Part shown: positions 8,681-15,185 of the stretch, one piece after another
Layout of the letters: each line of letters opens with the position of its first letter
How positions within the stretch are numbered: position 1 is the stretch's first letter
DNA from: an uncultured Clostridia bacterium
GTDB lineage: Bacteria > Bacillota > Clostridia > Christensenellales > Borkfalkiaceae
DNA length: 18,630 bases
Direction: 5' to 3'
Assembly (NCBI GenBank): GCA_944376035.1
Contig: CALWBJ010000067.1
Span: forward strand, 1-18,630
The notes under the pieces: generated by a model
Databases searched by the model: none
The model's input: the letters and a program-made list of their open reading frames with translations, nothing else
What the model was told of the DNA's origin: nothing
Position numbers and translations under genes: made by a program

Positions 8681-9520
8681 ATGAAAAAAGGAATAAGCAT
8701 TTGGTCGTTTCCGGCGCAGCCGTTAAAGAGCAGTTTTACTCTTGCCGAAAAGGCGGGGTTCGAAGGAGTGGAAGTGGCGCTCGACCTGGAGGGCGAGATT
8801 TCGCTGTCGTCAACCGAAAAACAACTGCTTTCGGTAAAAAAGCAGGCTGAAGACTGCGGGATGGAGCTTTACGGAGTCGCTTCGGGGCTTTACTGGAAAA
8901 ACTGGCTTAATGCAGACTGCGAGAAGGAGCGCGAGAGGGCAAAGGATATCGTTAGAAAACAATTGGAAACGGCGAAAATACTCGGTGCCGACACCATACT
9001 TGTAATACCCGGATGCGTCAATGCCGATTTTGTAGATCCCGAAAAGACAGTAAGTTATATTACGGCTTACGAAAGGAGCCTCGACGCGCTCAACGATCTT
9101 AAATCGGACGCCGAAAAAGCGGGCGTTTCGATAGGATTGGAGAACGTTTGGAACAAGTTTCTGATTTCGCCTCTCGAAATACGCGACTTCATAGATAAAA
9201 TCAACAGCGATTTCGTGGGGAGCTATCTGGATGTCGGAAACGTGCTTATAAACGGATATCCCGAGCACTGGATAGAAATACTCGGAAAGCGAATCAAGAA
9301 GGTGCACTTCAAGGACTACAGAAGAGCGGCGGGAGGATTGCACGGATTCGTAGATCTGCTTGCGGGAGACGTTAACTATCCCGAAGTTATGAAAGCGCTG
9401 ACGGGGGCAGGATACGACGGATGGGTTACGGCCGAAATGATACCCAATTATAAATATTATACCGAAACAATCGTATACAACACGTCTAATGCCATGGACA
9501 AAATTTTAGGGAGGAAATAA
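8681..9520 (+). CDS. Sugar phosphate isomerase/epimerase (xylose isomerase-like TIM barrel), 279 aa
   Basis: This is a member of the AP endonuclease 2 / xylose isomerase-like TIM-barrel superfamily, which holds hexulose- and ribulose-phosphate epimerases, inosose dehydratases and related enzymes. Its reaction is probably an aldose-ketose isomerisation or epimerisation of a sugar, sugar phosphate or keto-sugar. The expected metal-binding positions can be seen: E154 in GLENVWNKF, D184 in SYLDVGN, H209 in VHFKDY and E252 in WVTAEM. The length matches the family. The ATG at 8681 follows AAAAAGGAG with a 6-nt spacer. The stop is 2 nt before the next start, so it forms an operon with the oxidoreductase gene. 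That pairing is common in inositol-like and rare-sugar pathways. The substrate is not identifiable. Confidence 0.85.
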   Translation: MKKGISIWSFPAQPLKSSFTLAEKAGFEGVEVALDLEGEISLSSTEKQLLSVKKQAEDCGMELYGVASGLYWKNWLNADCEKERERAKDIVRKQLETAKILGADTILVIPGCVNADFVDPEKTVSYITAYERSLDALNDLKSDAEKAGVSIGLENVWNKFLISPLEIRDFIDKINSDFVGSYLDVGNVLINGYPEHWIEILGKRIKKVHFKDYRRAAGGLHGFVDLLAGDVNYPEVMKALTGAGYDGWVTAEMIPNYKYYTETIVYNTSNAMDKILGRK

Positions 9521-9522
9521 AA

Positions 9523-10521
9523 ATGCTTAAAGTGGGACTCATAGGATGCGGATTCATGGGAGCCATGCACGCCGCCTGCTATAAAAAGATAGAAGGCGTA
9601 AAACTCGCTGCGGTTGCCGATGCGCGTAAGGAGTGTGCAGAGCAGATTGCCGCGGGTACGGACGCACGTATATTTGCAGACGGAAACGACCTTCTGGAAA
9701 ACTCCGACGCGGACATAATAGACATTTGTCTGCCGACTTTCATGCACGCGGAATATGCGATAAAAGCGATGGATAAAGTCAGGTATCTTTTTGTGGAAAA
9801 ACCCGTCGCGCTTACCGCAGAGGAGGGTCGAGCCATGATTGAAAAGAGCAAGATGACGGGCTGCCGCGTTCAGGTAGGGCAGGTCATAAGATTCTGGGAC
9901 GAATACGTATATCTTAAAAATGTAATCGAACAAGGTTTATACGGCAAGGTGGTGAACGCCAATTTCAAAAGAATAAGCCCGCGACCCGTGTGGGGCTGGC
10001 AAAACTGGCTTTTGGATTACAGACTTTCCGGGGGCGCGGGACAGGATCTGCATATACACGATATCGATTACATTCTCTCGTTGTTCGGAAATACCAATAA
10101 ATTTTATAGCGTAAAGAACACGTTGGGGGAGAAGAATTCATATGTAAATACATTGATGGAATACGACGACTTTGCCGTCAGCGCGGAAGGAGGGTGGGGA
10201 TTGCCGAACTCTTATCCGTTTAAAGCGACGTTCAGGGTGGTATTTGAAAATGCGGTGATAGAAAACGCCGAGAAAGGGTTTATGATTTATGACAAAGACG
10301 GCGGGCGGAAAATCCAAATGCAAAAAGCGCCGTGCGGCCAATCCGACTCGGAATTAACGGGCGGCGGAAATATTTCCGACCTCGGCGGATACTACAACGA
10401 GTTGCTGTATTTTTGCCGGATGGCGGCAGAGAACAGGATTCCCGATCGCGCAACGCTCGAAGATTCGGTTAAGTCTTTGGAATTTGTGTTAAAGGAAATA
10501 AACTTTGATATTAATAAGTAA
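9523..10521 (+). CDS. Gfo/Idh/MocA-family NAD(P)-dependent oxidoreductase, 332 aa
   Basis: This cytoplasmic dehydrogenase oxidises or reduces a hydroxyl of a sugar, inositol or sugar acid with NAD(P). The N-terminal Rossmann fold has VGLIGCGFMGAMH (residues 4-16). The family signature EKPVAL is at 92-97 with the conserved Lys93. The substrate-domain motif GGAGQDLHIHDIDYI (170-184) supplies D175 and H179 of the usual Lys-Asp-His catalytic set. Length and domain order are normal. The ribosome binding site GGGAGGAAA overlaps the end of the upstream gene, indicating co-translation with the TIM-barrel enzyme. Together they probably carry out an oxidation-isomerisation step on one sugar under the divergent AraC-like regulator. 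A narrower family name would be a guess. Confidence 0.9.
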   Translation: MLKVGLIGCGFMGAMHAACYKKIEGVKLAAVADARKECAEQIAAGTDARIFADGNDLLENSDADIIDICLPTFMHAEYAIKAMDKVRYLFVEKPVALTAEEGRAMIEKSKMTGCRVQVGQVIRFWDEYVYLKNVIEQGLYGKVVNANFKRISPRPVWGWQNWLLDYRLSGGAGQDLHIHDIDYILSLFGNTNKFYSVKNTLGEKNSYVNTLMEYDDFAVSAEGGWGLPNSYPFKATFRVVFENAVIENAEKGFMIYDKDGGRKIQMQKAPCGQSDSELTGGGNISDLGGYYNELLYFCRMAAENRIPDRATLEDSVKSLEFVLKEINFDINK

Positions 10522-10553
10522 GCCGTGCCGTTACGGGTAAATCGGTTCTTTTT

Positions 10554-10763
10554 GTGGATATACTGACTTTCATTATCGCTCTTCTTGCGGGTTTTACGGC
10601 GGCTTATTTTGTTATGGTAAACGATTACAACGAGATTTTCAATATAGTATCGGCAGCAGGTCTTGTCGTTATCATAATATTTTATATGACTCTGACATTT
10701 TTTCCGCCTCATTGGTTTTTATTTAAAGACCCCATATCGGGAGGGTACGGCATTATTTCATAG
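10554..10763 (+). CDS. Small two-helix membrane protein of unknown function, 69 aa
   Basis: The GTG start at 10554 is the first in-frame candidate after the upstream stop, but no convincing ribosome binding site is present, so the start and even the gene are uncertain. The frame encodes two hydrophobic segments (about residues 3-20 and 30-49) joined by the polar loop VNDYNEIFN. A short tail follows, TFFPPHWFLFKDPISGGYGI, whose Pro-Pro-aromatic and DPxxGGYG pattern looks conserved rather than random. Codon use resembles the neighbours. It could be a free-standing small membrane protein, possibly the last gene of the sugar operon (32 nt after its stop), or the remnant of a larger membrane protein. 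I do not recognise a family. Confidence 0.45.
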   Translation: MDILTFIIALLAGFTAAYFVMVNDYNEIFNIVSAAGLVVIIIFYMTLTFFPPHWFLFKDPISGGYGIIS

Positions 10764-10830
10764 TAAAAACGTCAAAAGATAAAAAGTTTTATGTCTGAAA
10801 ATATAAAGTTTTATTTTTTAAAAATTTATT

Positions 10831-10866
10831 CGGCGGCGGCGCCGCTTTTTAGCGGCGCCGCCGCCG
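10831..10866. terminator. Perfect 16-bp GC-rich hairpin, probable terminator
   Basis: The arms 10831-10846 and 10851-10866 are exact complements made almost wholly of GCC/GGC, with a TTTT loop (10847-10850). The flanks are AT-rich but the T-tract after the right arm is weak (AACTATTTTA). It probably ends the sugar operon transcript and insulates the sigma operon, but termination strength is uncertain. It shares the core AGCGGCGC with three other hairpins in the window. Confidence 0.65.
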
Positions 10867-10984
10867 AACTATTTTAAAATATTTTTTAAAAAAATATTTC
10901 CGATTTTATAAAATATCATTATTTTTTACGGCAGTTATGTCTTATTATTTAAATATAGCGCAAAAAACTTATTAAAATAAAAGA

Positions 10985-11014
10985 TTGACTTAACGCCGTA
11001 CGCTCTGTTAAAAT
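10985..11014 (+). promoter_or_regulatory. Housekeeping-type promoter upstream of the sigma gene
   Basis: TTGACT (10985-10990) is followed after 18 nt by TAAAAT (11009-11014), or after 17 nt by TTAAAA. Start of transcription would fall near 11021, giving a leader of about 88 nt that includes the separate ECF-type motif. This could supply basal expression of the sigma/anti-sigma pair. Confidence 0.5.
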
Positions 11015-11062
11015 TACATAAAGGAAAAATCAAACGCGAAATTTAAAATATTTTTTAATCTG

Positions 11063-11099
11063 CCAATAAAATAATGATTTGAAACGTTTAAATATTGAA
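11063..11099 (+). promoter_or_regulatory. Candidate ECF-sigma autoregulatory promoter (copy A)
   Basis: CCAATAAAA (11063-11071), 11 nt, then AACGTTTAA (11083-11091) and ATATTGAA (11092-11099). The same pair with the same 11-nt gap stands upstream of the EF-hand lipoprotein gene (13319-13355). An upstream TTTAAAAT is also shared. The -10-like CGTT is typical of ECF-dependent promoters. A transcript starting about 7 nt downstream would have a very short leader just containing AAGGA before the ATG at 11110. The role is inferred from conservation and position. Confidence 0.5.
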
Positions 11100-11109
11100 G
11101 GAAAGTAAA

Positions 11110-11631
11110 ATGGGAAGCGAGAGGCTGGATGAAATTATGGCGGCGGTCGCAGACGGAGACAACGCGGCATTTGAAACTCTTTACCGATTATCGGCAAAGG
11201 GTATATATGCTTTTGCGTATTCGTATCTGAAAAACCGCCAGGACGCGGAAGATATCATGCAGTCTGCCTTTTTGCAGATAAAAAGGAAAGCATATACATA
11301 CTGCCGAGGCACAAACGCGAAAGCCTGGATGTTGCAGATAGTAAAAAATCTTGCGCTTGACGAATTAAGAAAAAGAAAGCGGTTTCGGGAAAGATTTGCG
11401 GACGAAAGCGAGAAAGGTAATGCGGTAACTTATAATAAAGATGTTTCGGCTTTGGATTATATGATGAAAAGCCTTTCCGACGAAGAACGGGAAGTAGTAA
11501 TTTTACATGCGTTATGGGGCTACAAGCATAAAGAGATTGCAGAGATTAAAAATCAGCCTGTGGGGACTATAACCTGGCGGTACAATACGGCGGTTAAAAA
11601 ACTTGAAAAATATAAGGAGGAGGATATATGA
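11110..11631 (+). CDS. ECF-type RNA polymerase sigma factor, 173 aa
   Basis: This sigma70-family extracytoplasmic-function sigma factor would direct RNA polymerase to stress or envelope promoters when released by its anti-sigma factor. Region 2 covers about residues 10-90, with YSYLKNRQDAEDIMQSAFLQI and the promoter-melting helix AWMLQIVKNLALDELRKRK. Region 4 covers 118-170, with SLSDEEREVVILHALWGYKHKEI and a helix-turn-helix ending VGTITWRYNTAVKKL. There is no extra SigI-type region, so this is an ordinary ECF rather than SigI. The ATG at 11110 is preferred over the TTG at 11095 because AAGGA (11098-11102) lies 7 nt before it. Its stop overlaps the anti-sigma start by 4 nt (ATGA). A motif upstream that recurs before 13406 suggests autoregulation. 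Confidence 0.92.
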   Translation: MGSERLDEIMAAVADGDNAAFETLYRLSAKGIYAFAYSYLKNRQDAEDIMQSAFLQIKRKAYTYCRGTNAKAWMLQIVKNLALDELRKRKRFRERFADESEKGNAVTYNKDVSALDYMMKSLSDEEREVVILHALWGYKHKEIAEIKNQPVGTITWRYNTAVKKLEKYKEEDI

Positions 11632-13001
11632 AAAAAGACGATTTTTTCTCTGAACTTAACAGCGAACTCGATCGGATTGTGCCCGAGATGAGCGATAAAG
11701 TGAAAAACGAGCCTATCATTTCCCGTGCCTCCGAAAAAGAAAAAAAGGATAACGCAATTCCGGCAAAAGCCGTAAACAGCGTTGACGGCGCCGAAAATGT
11801 CCATTCTAATGACAAAATTAAAAAGCCTTTTGCCGAAAGGGTGAAGATATTTTTCCGTAAATACGGTTTTAAGGTCGCGAGCGTTGCGGCTTCCTTTGCG
11901 GTAGTTATGGCAATAATTTTTTCGACGGTTATTTTCCCTGTGTCAAACGCGCCCGATTTTACGGTAATGCAAGTGGATATAAATCCTTCAATATCTTTGG
12001 TTCTTGATAAAAATTATCTGGTTACGGCGGTTTATAGTAATAACAGCGACGGGGACGTACTTATAGAAGACAGGCAGTTTGCGGATTCGCTCGTAGGACT
12101 CGACGCAAAGGAAGCGGGCGTCAGAATTTCCGAAAGGGCAGCCGTTTCAGGCTTTATACGTGCAGATAATAAAGGAACAGTAAATAACTATAACGCTGTA
12201 AACGTTACTCTTACCGGCGACGGCGATATTTCCGATTCGGTGGCAAAGGGTATAAGTTCGGATATAACCCAATATTTCATGCAGGAAGGAATTTACGTTT
12301 ATTCCGACTGTATAATCAAAGAACAGAAAACCGATAATCTTAGCGAAACTTTCGGCGAAGGATATTTTTTGTACAGCCGTATAAGCGCGGAAGAACTTGA
12401 AACTTATGCCGAGAACGCGGTATACGCTTATGCGAACGAATTGCTTTACGATGCTATGACAAGGTACGACTTATATGAAGAGATATTTACTTTAAACGAG
12501 CGCATCAAAGAACTTACAGGCGGCAAAACTTTCTGGGATATAGATGATAATCAGGACGGCGAATCAGGTTCGCTTTATAACGAAACGGAAAATGCCGTTA
12601 AAAAACTGGATATGATTTACGGCGTCAAAATAAATTCTTATGCTGATTTTGTCGTAAAATATACGGCTTATCAGGCGGGTATAGTGCTGGTGGACGTGGA
12701 AGAATTGAAAGTTCTGCTCGAAGAAGGAATAAATGCGGAAAATTTCGGCGGCATAGAGAATATCGGCGTAAGAATGAATTATTACGATTTTGTTGCAAAC
12801 GAACTTTTTCATTCTATAATAGAAGACTTGTTTGACGGATCGACCGAAACGGTGGACAGTTTAACAGAGTCGGTGTCGTCCATTGCGGCAATGCGTCTTG
12901 AAAGCAGACTAGCGAGATTTTCGGCTATTTTTGAAATTGAAAGAAACCCGATAACACAAGCGGAATACGATATGTTTTTATCGAGAATTCAAATGGATTA
13001 A
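11628..13001 (+). CDS. Membrane anti-sigma factor candidate with RsgI-like extracytoplasmic domain, 457 aa
   Basis: This is probably the cognate anti-sigma factor, holding the upstream ECF sigma at the membrane until an outside signal. Residues 1-70 are cytoplasmic and charged and lack both a zinc-type anti-sigma motif and a recognisable RsgI N-terminal domain. Residues 81-104 form one transmembrane helix. Directly outside lies VDINPSISLVLDKNYLV (116-132), the hallmark of the RsgI middle domain, where related proteins are reported to self-cleave between Asn and Pro (N119-P120 here). The domain runs to about residue 231. Residues 250-457 look largely helical, with no sugar-binding module as found in cellulosome RsgIs. 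WDIDDNQDGESG near 296 resembles a degenerate calcium loop. Translation is coupled to sigma through the ATGA overlap and a strong AAGGAGGAGG site. The sigma-binding role is inferred from position. Confidence 0.75.
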   Translation: MKKDDFFSELNSELDRIVPEMSDKVKNEPIISRASEKEKKDNAIPAKAVNSVDGAENVHSNDKIKKPFAERVKIFFRKYGFKVASVAASFAVVMAIIFSTVIFPVSNAPDFTVMQVDINPSISLVLDKNYLVTAVYSNNSDGDVLIEDRQFADSLVGLDAKEAGVRISERAAVSGFIRADNKGTVNNYNAVNVTLTGDGDISDSVAKGISSDITQYFMQEGIYVYSDCIIKEQKTDNLSETFGEGYFLYSRISAEELETYAENAVYAYANELLYDAMTRYDLYEEIFTLNERIKELTGGKTFWDIDDNQDGESGSLYNETENAVKKLDMIYGVKINSYADFVVKYTAYQAGIVLVDVEELKVLLEEGINAENFGGIENIGVRMNYYDFVANELFHSIIEDLFDGSTETVDSLTESVSSIAAMRLESRLARFSAIFEIERNPITQAEYDMFLSRIQMD

Positions 13002-13078
13002 ATAATAAATTTTGTTAAAATTATATAGTAATATTTTAGTACATTGATATTAGTGTAAATGTAAAAAAATTTGATAGG

Positions 13079-13101
13079 CGCGGCAAGTTTTACTTGCCGC
13101 G
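13079..13101. terminator. 10-bp hairpin, possible terminator of the sigma/anti-sigma transcript
   Basis: CGCGGCAAGT (13079-13088) and ACTTGCCGCG (13092-13101) are perfect complements with a TTT loop. On the plus strand only a weak T-run follows (AACTTTTCG). On the minus strand the stem is followed by CCTATCAAATTTTTTT. It could end the upstream operon weakly, or be the end of the degenerate minus-strand fragment. Confidence 0.45.
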
Positions 13102-13202
13102 AACTTTTCGCCCTCGGTAAGCGCGGGAAGGAGCATATTGCCGCTCTCCTCGGCCTCTTCCTTTTTCGTGTCGTATTCGCACTCTGAACTTCCACTCCTT
13201 GA
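13080..13202 (-). pseudogene. Possible degraded fragment of a type IA DNA topoisomerase gene
   Basis: Read on the minus strand, the stretch gives QG, WKFRV, then an EYDTKKEEAEESGN run and LLPALTEGEKF if a one-base insertion and a two-base deletion are allowed for. An acidic linker followed by LLPxLTEGExF is the kind of sequence seen near the strand-passage domain of bacterial topoisomerases I and III. It has no start codon, no intact frame and no flanking gene parts, and it stops at the hairpin. The resemblance is from memory and the stretch is short, so this remains tentative. The alternative is chance coding-like sequence. Confidence 0.3.
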
Positions 13203-13318
13203 TTAACTATCTAACCTAAAACGCTAACAATGAAACAGTAATTAAACAATGTAAAAATAAAATTAAAATATAACGAAAGGTATACTTTAAAAAAATTTTT
13301 TAAAATTTTATATTTTTA

Positions 13319-13355
13319 CCAATAAAAGGGATAAACCGAACGTTTAATAATTGAA
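13319..13355 (+). promoter_or_regulatory. Candidate ECF-sigma target promoter (copy B)
   Basis: CCAATAAAA (13319-13327), 11 nt, AACGTTTAA (13339-13347), then TAATTGAA (13348-13355). It matches copy A at 11063-11099 in all 18 core positions with identical spacing, and in 6 of 8 tail positions. TTTAAAAT lies 12 nt upstream, against 13 nt in copy A. A start near 13354 would give a leader of about 50 nt before the ATG at 13406. Confidence 0.5.
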
Positions 13356-13405
13356 AGCGAAACCGAAAAGGATATTCGCAAATAAAAAAAGAGAGGTAAA
13401 AAACG

Positions 13406-14908
13406 ATGAAAGGCATGAAAAGAAAATTAACGGGTATTGTAGCGGTAATCTTATCGCTTACGCTGTGCCTCGGAGTCGGGGCTGCGTGCGGAAACGGAAA
13501 CGCTTCAGAAGCAGTATCTTACGTTGCGGTGGAAGTTAATCCTTCGGTTTCGATGACGCTGGATAAAAATAACCGCGTTTTGTCCGTCATAGCGGATAAT
13601 CAGGATGCGCAGGTAATGCTGTATAATGAAGAAATAGTAGGGCTCGAAGTGGAAGAGGCGCTTGATAAAATCGCCGAACTTTCGGTTGAACTCGGATATC
13701 TGAACGACGCAAACGTCGGAGTTGACGTTCTGGTATCGGGCAAAGCGGATGAAGAAAGTATTCTTGTTGCGGCAGAGCAGTCATTCAAAGCGCATGCGGG
13801 AGATTTAGACGTTAATTTCGCAAGCGAAGGTACTTTCGAACTGCAAAGGGAGTTAAAATCGGTCAAGGCGGAATATGCTTCCGACGCAAACGTACAGGGT
13901 ATGGACCTTGTTAAATTCAGGCTTGTTTTAGAAGCAAAGAAAGTTGACGGCTCGCTTTCAATAAGCGCGGCTGCGGAAATGGACGCCGACGAACTTATAG
14001 CGATCATAGAAAAAGGCGCTGAAAAGATTTTACCGTATGCGACCGCCGCTTACAATACGGCAGTTAACGCGGCAGAAAGAATATACAACGACGCGAAAGG
14101 TCAACTTATCGACAGTATATGGATAGTTCCTTATACCAAAGACCTGGCAAATATAATAACGGGCGAAAGAAAGTACGACGTTAATTACGGTTTAATATAT
14201 AATCTTTATACTTCTTCTTCACGTACACTCGCGATAGGCTTGGATGCGGCTGAGGCTGCGGCGGAAGCGGCGCGCGCGACAGGCGTTTCCGATACTGTTC
14301 TTGAAAATATAGAAACGGCACTGCCGGAGACTGACAGACAGGCGTTCAGAGAGGGCGTCGATGCCGACAAAGACGGAAAAGTAACTCTTTATGAACTTGA
14401 CTTGTATTTCAATACTTACTTCAAAAATATGACCGCGGACGAAAGAGAGGCGGCAAAGCAGGTATTAAACGATATAATAGACAATGTAAACGAATTTGCA
14501 TCGGAAATAGACGCGAGTATCGCCGAAGAGTATAAGGCGGCCGCAGAAAGACTTTACAAAGACTTAACGGCGCTTATTCCCGACAGCATAAAAGATACGG
14601 CCGATAAATATATGCAAGAATTCACCGGCTTACTTACCGACATAAGCAATGCTATTAGTGGCAAAGAGCCTATGGCTGCGGCATATGCTGCAAAAGCGGC
14701 AATTTACGCGAGGGCTGCCGATATAATGGAAACCATGAGAAGTAATCTCACTAAGGAAGACCTTGAAGACGTAGAGAAAATGATTTCCGACGTAAACGGT
14801 GCTTTTGCCAAAGCCGAAGAGACTTACAAAAACGCGGTGGAGCAAGCAAAAGAGACTGCAAGGGAATTTCTTGAATCTCTCAAAGCGGAGAGAACGCAAG
14901 CCGAGTGA
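13406..14908 (+). CDS. Secreted, probable lipoprotein with RsgI-like domain and EF-hand, 500 aa
   Basis: The N-terminus is a signal peptide (KGMKRK, then a hydrophobic stretch) ending GVGAAC. Cys28 is a likely but not ideal lipidation site. Residues 37-150 repeat the RsgI middle-domain pattern of the upstream anti-sigma candidate, with VAVEVNPSVSMTLDKNNRV and the same Asn-Pro (N45-P46). Here there is no cytoplasmic or sigma-binding part. Residues 200-300 are Ala-rich and helical. Residues 319-330 form a textbook 12-residue EF-hand loop (D319, D321, D323, G324, E330), flanked by helices. Residues 345-500 are helical and coiled-coil-like, rich in Ala, Glu and Lys, with few prolines. GAGAGGT precedes the ATG by 8 nt. 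It is probably a surface partner, decoy or sensor for the sigma system. This function is inferred only from the shared domain and shared upstream motif. Confidence 0.75.
   Translation: MKGMKRKLTGIVAVILSLTLCLGVGAACGNGNASEAVSYVAVEVNPSVSMTLDKNNRVLSVIADNQDAQVMLYNEEIVGLEVEEALDKIAELSVELGYLNDANVGVDVLVSGKADEESILVAAEQSFKAHAGDLDVNFASEGTFELQRELKSVKAEYASDANVQGMDLVKFRLVLEAKKVDGSLSISAAAEMDADELIAIIEKGAEKILPYATAAYNTAVNAAERIYNDAKGQLIDSIWIVPYTKDLANIITGERKYDVNYGLIYNLYTSSSRTLAIGLDAAEAAAEAARATGVSDTVLENIETALPETDRQAFREGVDADKDGKVTLYELDLYFNTYFKNMTADEREAAKQVLNDIIDNVNEFASEIDASIAEEYKAAAERLYKDLTALIPDSIKDTADKYMQEFTGLLTDISNAISGKEPMAAAYAAKAAIYARAADIMETMRSNLTKEDLEDVEKMISDVNGAFAKAEETYKNAVEQAKETAREFLESLKAERTQAE
14360..14395 (+). 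other. EF-hand calcium-binding loop (within the lipoprotein gene)
   Basis: These codons encode D-A-D-K-D-G-K-V-T-L-Y-E. Acidic ligands stand at positions 1, 3, 5 and 12, Gly at 6 and a hydrophobic residue at 8, exactly as in canonical EF-hands. The preceding DRQAFREGV and following LDLYFNTYF can form the E and F helices. Only one complete loop was found in the protein. Confidence 0.75.
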
Positions 14909-14998
14909 TATAATGAAAGCATTTAAAAATCGGCAAAAATTTACACAAATTTAGATTTCTATATTCTACATACTGAGCATAAATTGAAAATTTAATTC

Positions 14999-15029
14999 AG
15001 CGGCGCATTCGGATTCCGAATGCGCCGCT
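14999..15029. terminator. GC-rich hairpin after the lipoprotein gene, possible terminator
   Basis: AGCGGCGCATTCGG (14999-15012) and CCGAATGCGCCGCT (15016-15029) are perfect complements with a 3-nt loop. The sequence after it (AAGTTAATTATATTTAATTG) lacks a continuous T-run, so it is a weak terminator by the usual rules. It may instead protect the 3' end or be a repeat-family member, sharing AGCGGCGC with three other hairpins. Confidence 0.55.
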
Positions 15030-15127
15030 AAGTTAATTATATTTAATTGTGTTTTGTTTTCATATATTAGAAGAATGTTATTTTTTATAATCAAAAAAAA
15101 TTTAAAAAAGAAATATAAATTTAACAG

Positions 15128-15156
15128 TTGACTTACTGATATTTTTATGATATCAT
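15128..15156 (+). promoter_or_regulatory. Housekeeping promoter of the SPFH operon
   Basis: TTGACT (15128-15133), a 17-nt spacer, and TATCAT (15151-15156): each box differs from consensus at one position. The start of transcription would be near 15163, giving a leader of about 23 nt that contains AAGGAGAG before the ATG at 15186. Confidence 0.75.
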
Positions 15157-15185
15157 TTTAATATCAAATAACCAAGGAGAGAGTT

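Larger units (their letters stand above)
10764..11109. other. Intergenic region upstream of the sigma operon
   Basis: This spacer of about 346 nt holds, in order, the GC-rich hairpin at 10831-10866, a very AT-rich stretch (10867-10980), a housekeeping-type promoter at 10985-11014 and the ECF-type motif at 11063-11099 just before the sigma gene. No coding potential was seen. Confidence 0.7.
13002..13405. other. Intergenic region between anti-sigma and lipoprotein genes
   Basis: About 404 nt without an intact gene. It contains a 10-bp hairpin at 13079-13101, a degenerate minus-strand stretch resembling a type IA topoisomerase fragment (about 13080-13202), an AT-rich segment with several A/T runs (13203-13318) and the second ECF-type motif (13319-13355) ahead of the lipoprotein gene. 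Confidence 0.6.

Noticed and set aside
11095..11109. TTG start five codons upstream of the sigma factor ATG
   Set aside because: The ribosome binding site AAGGA falls inside this extension and serves the ATG at 11110.
11628..13001. Calling the sigma/anti-sigma pair SigI/RsgI
   Set aside because: The sigma protein has ordinary ECF regions 2 and 4 and lacks SigI features, and the anti-sigma N-terminus lacks the RsgI N-terminal pattern. Only the outside domain matches.
12998..13195. 65-codon minus-strand frame (starting MEVQSANTTRKRKR) as a real gene
   Set aside because: Its composition is Arg-rich and then unstructured across the hairpin and AT-rich DNA. Another frame in the same DNA looks more protein-like, as the topoisomerase-like remnant.
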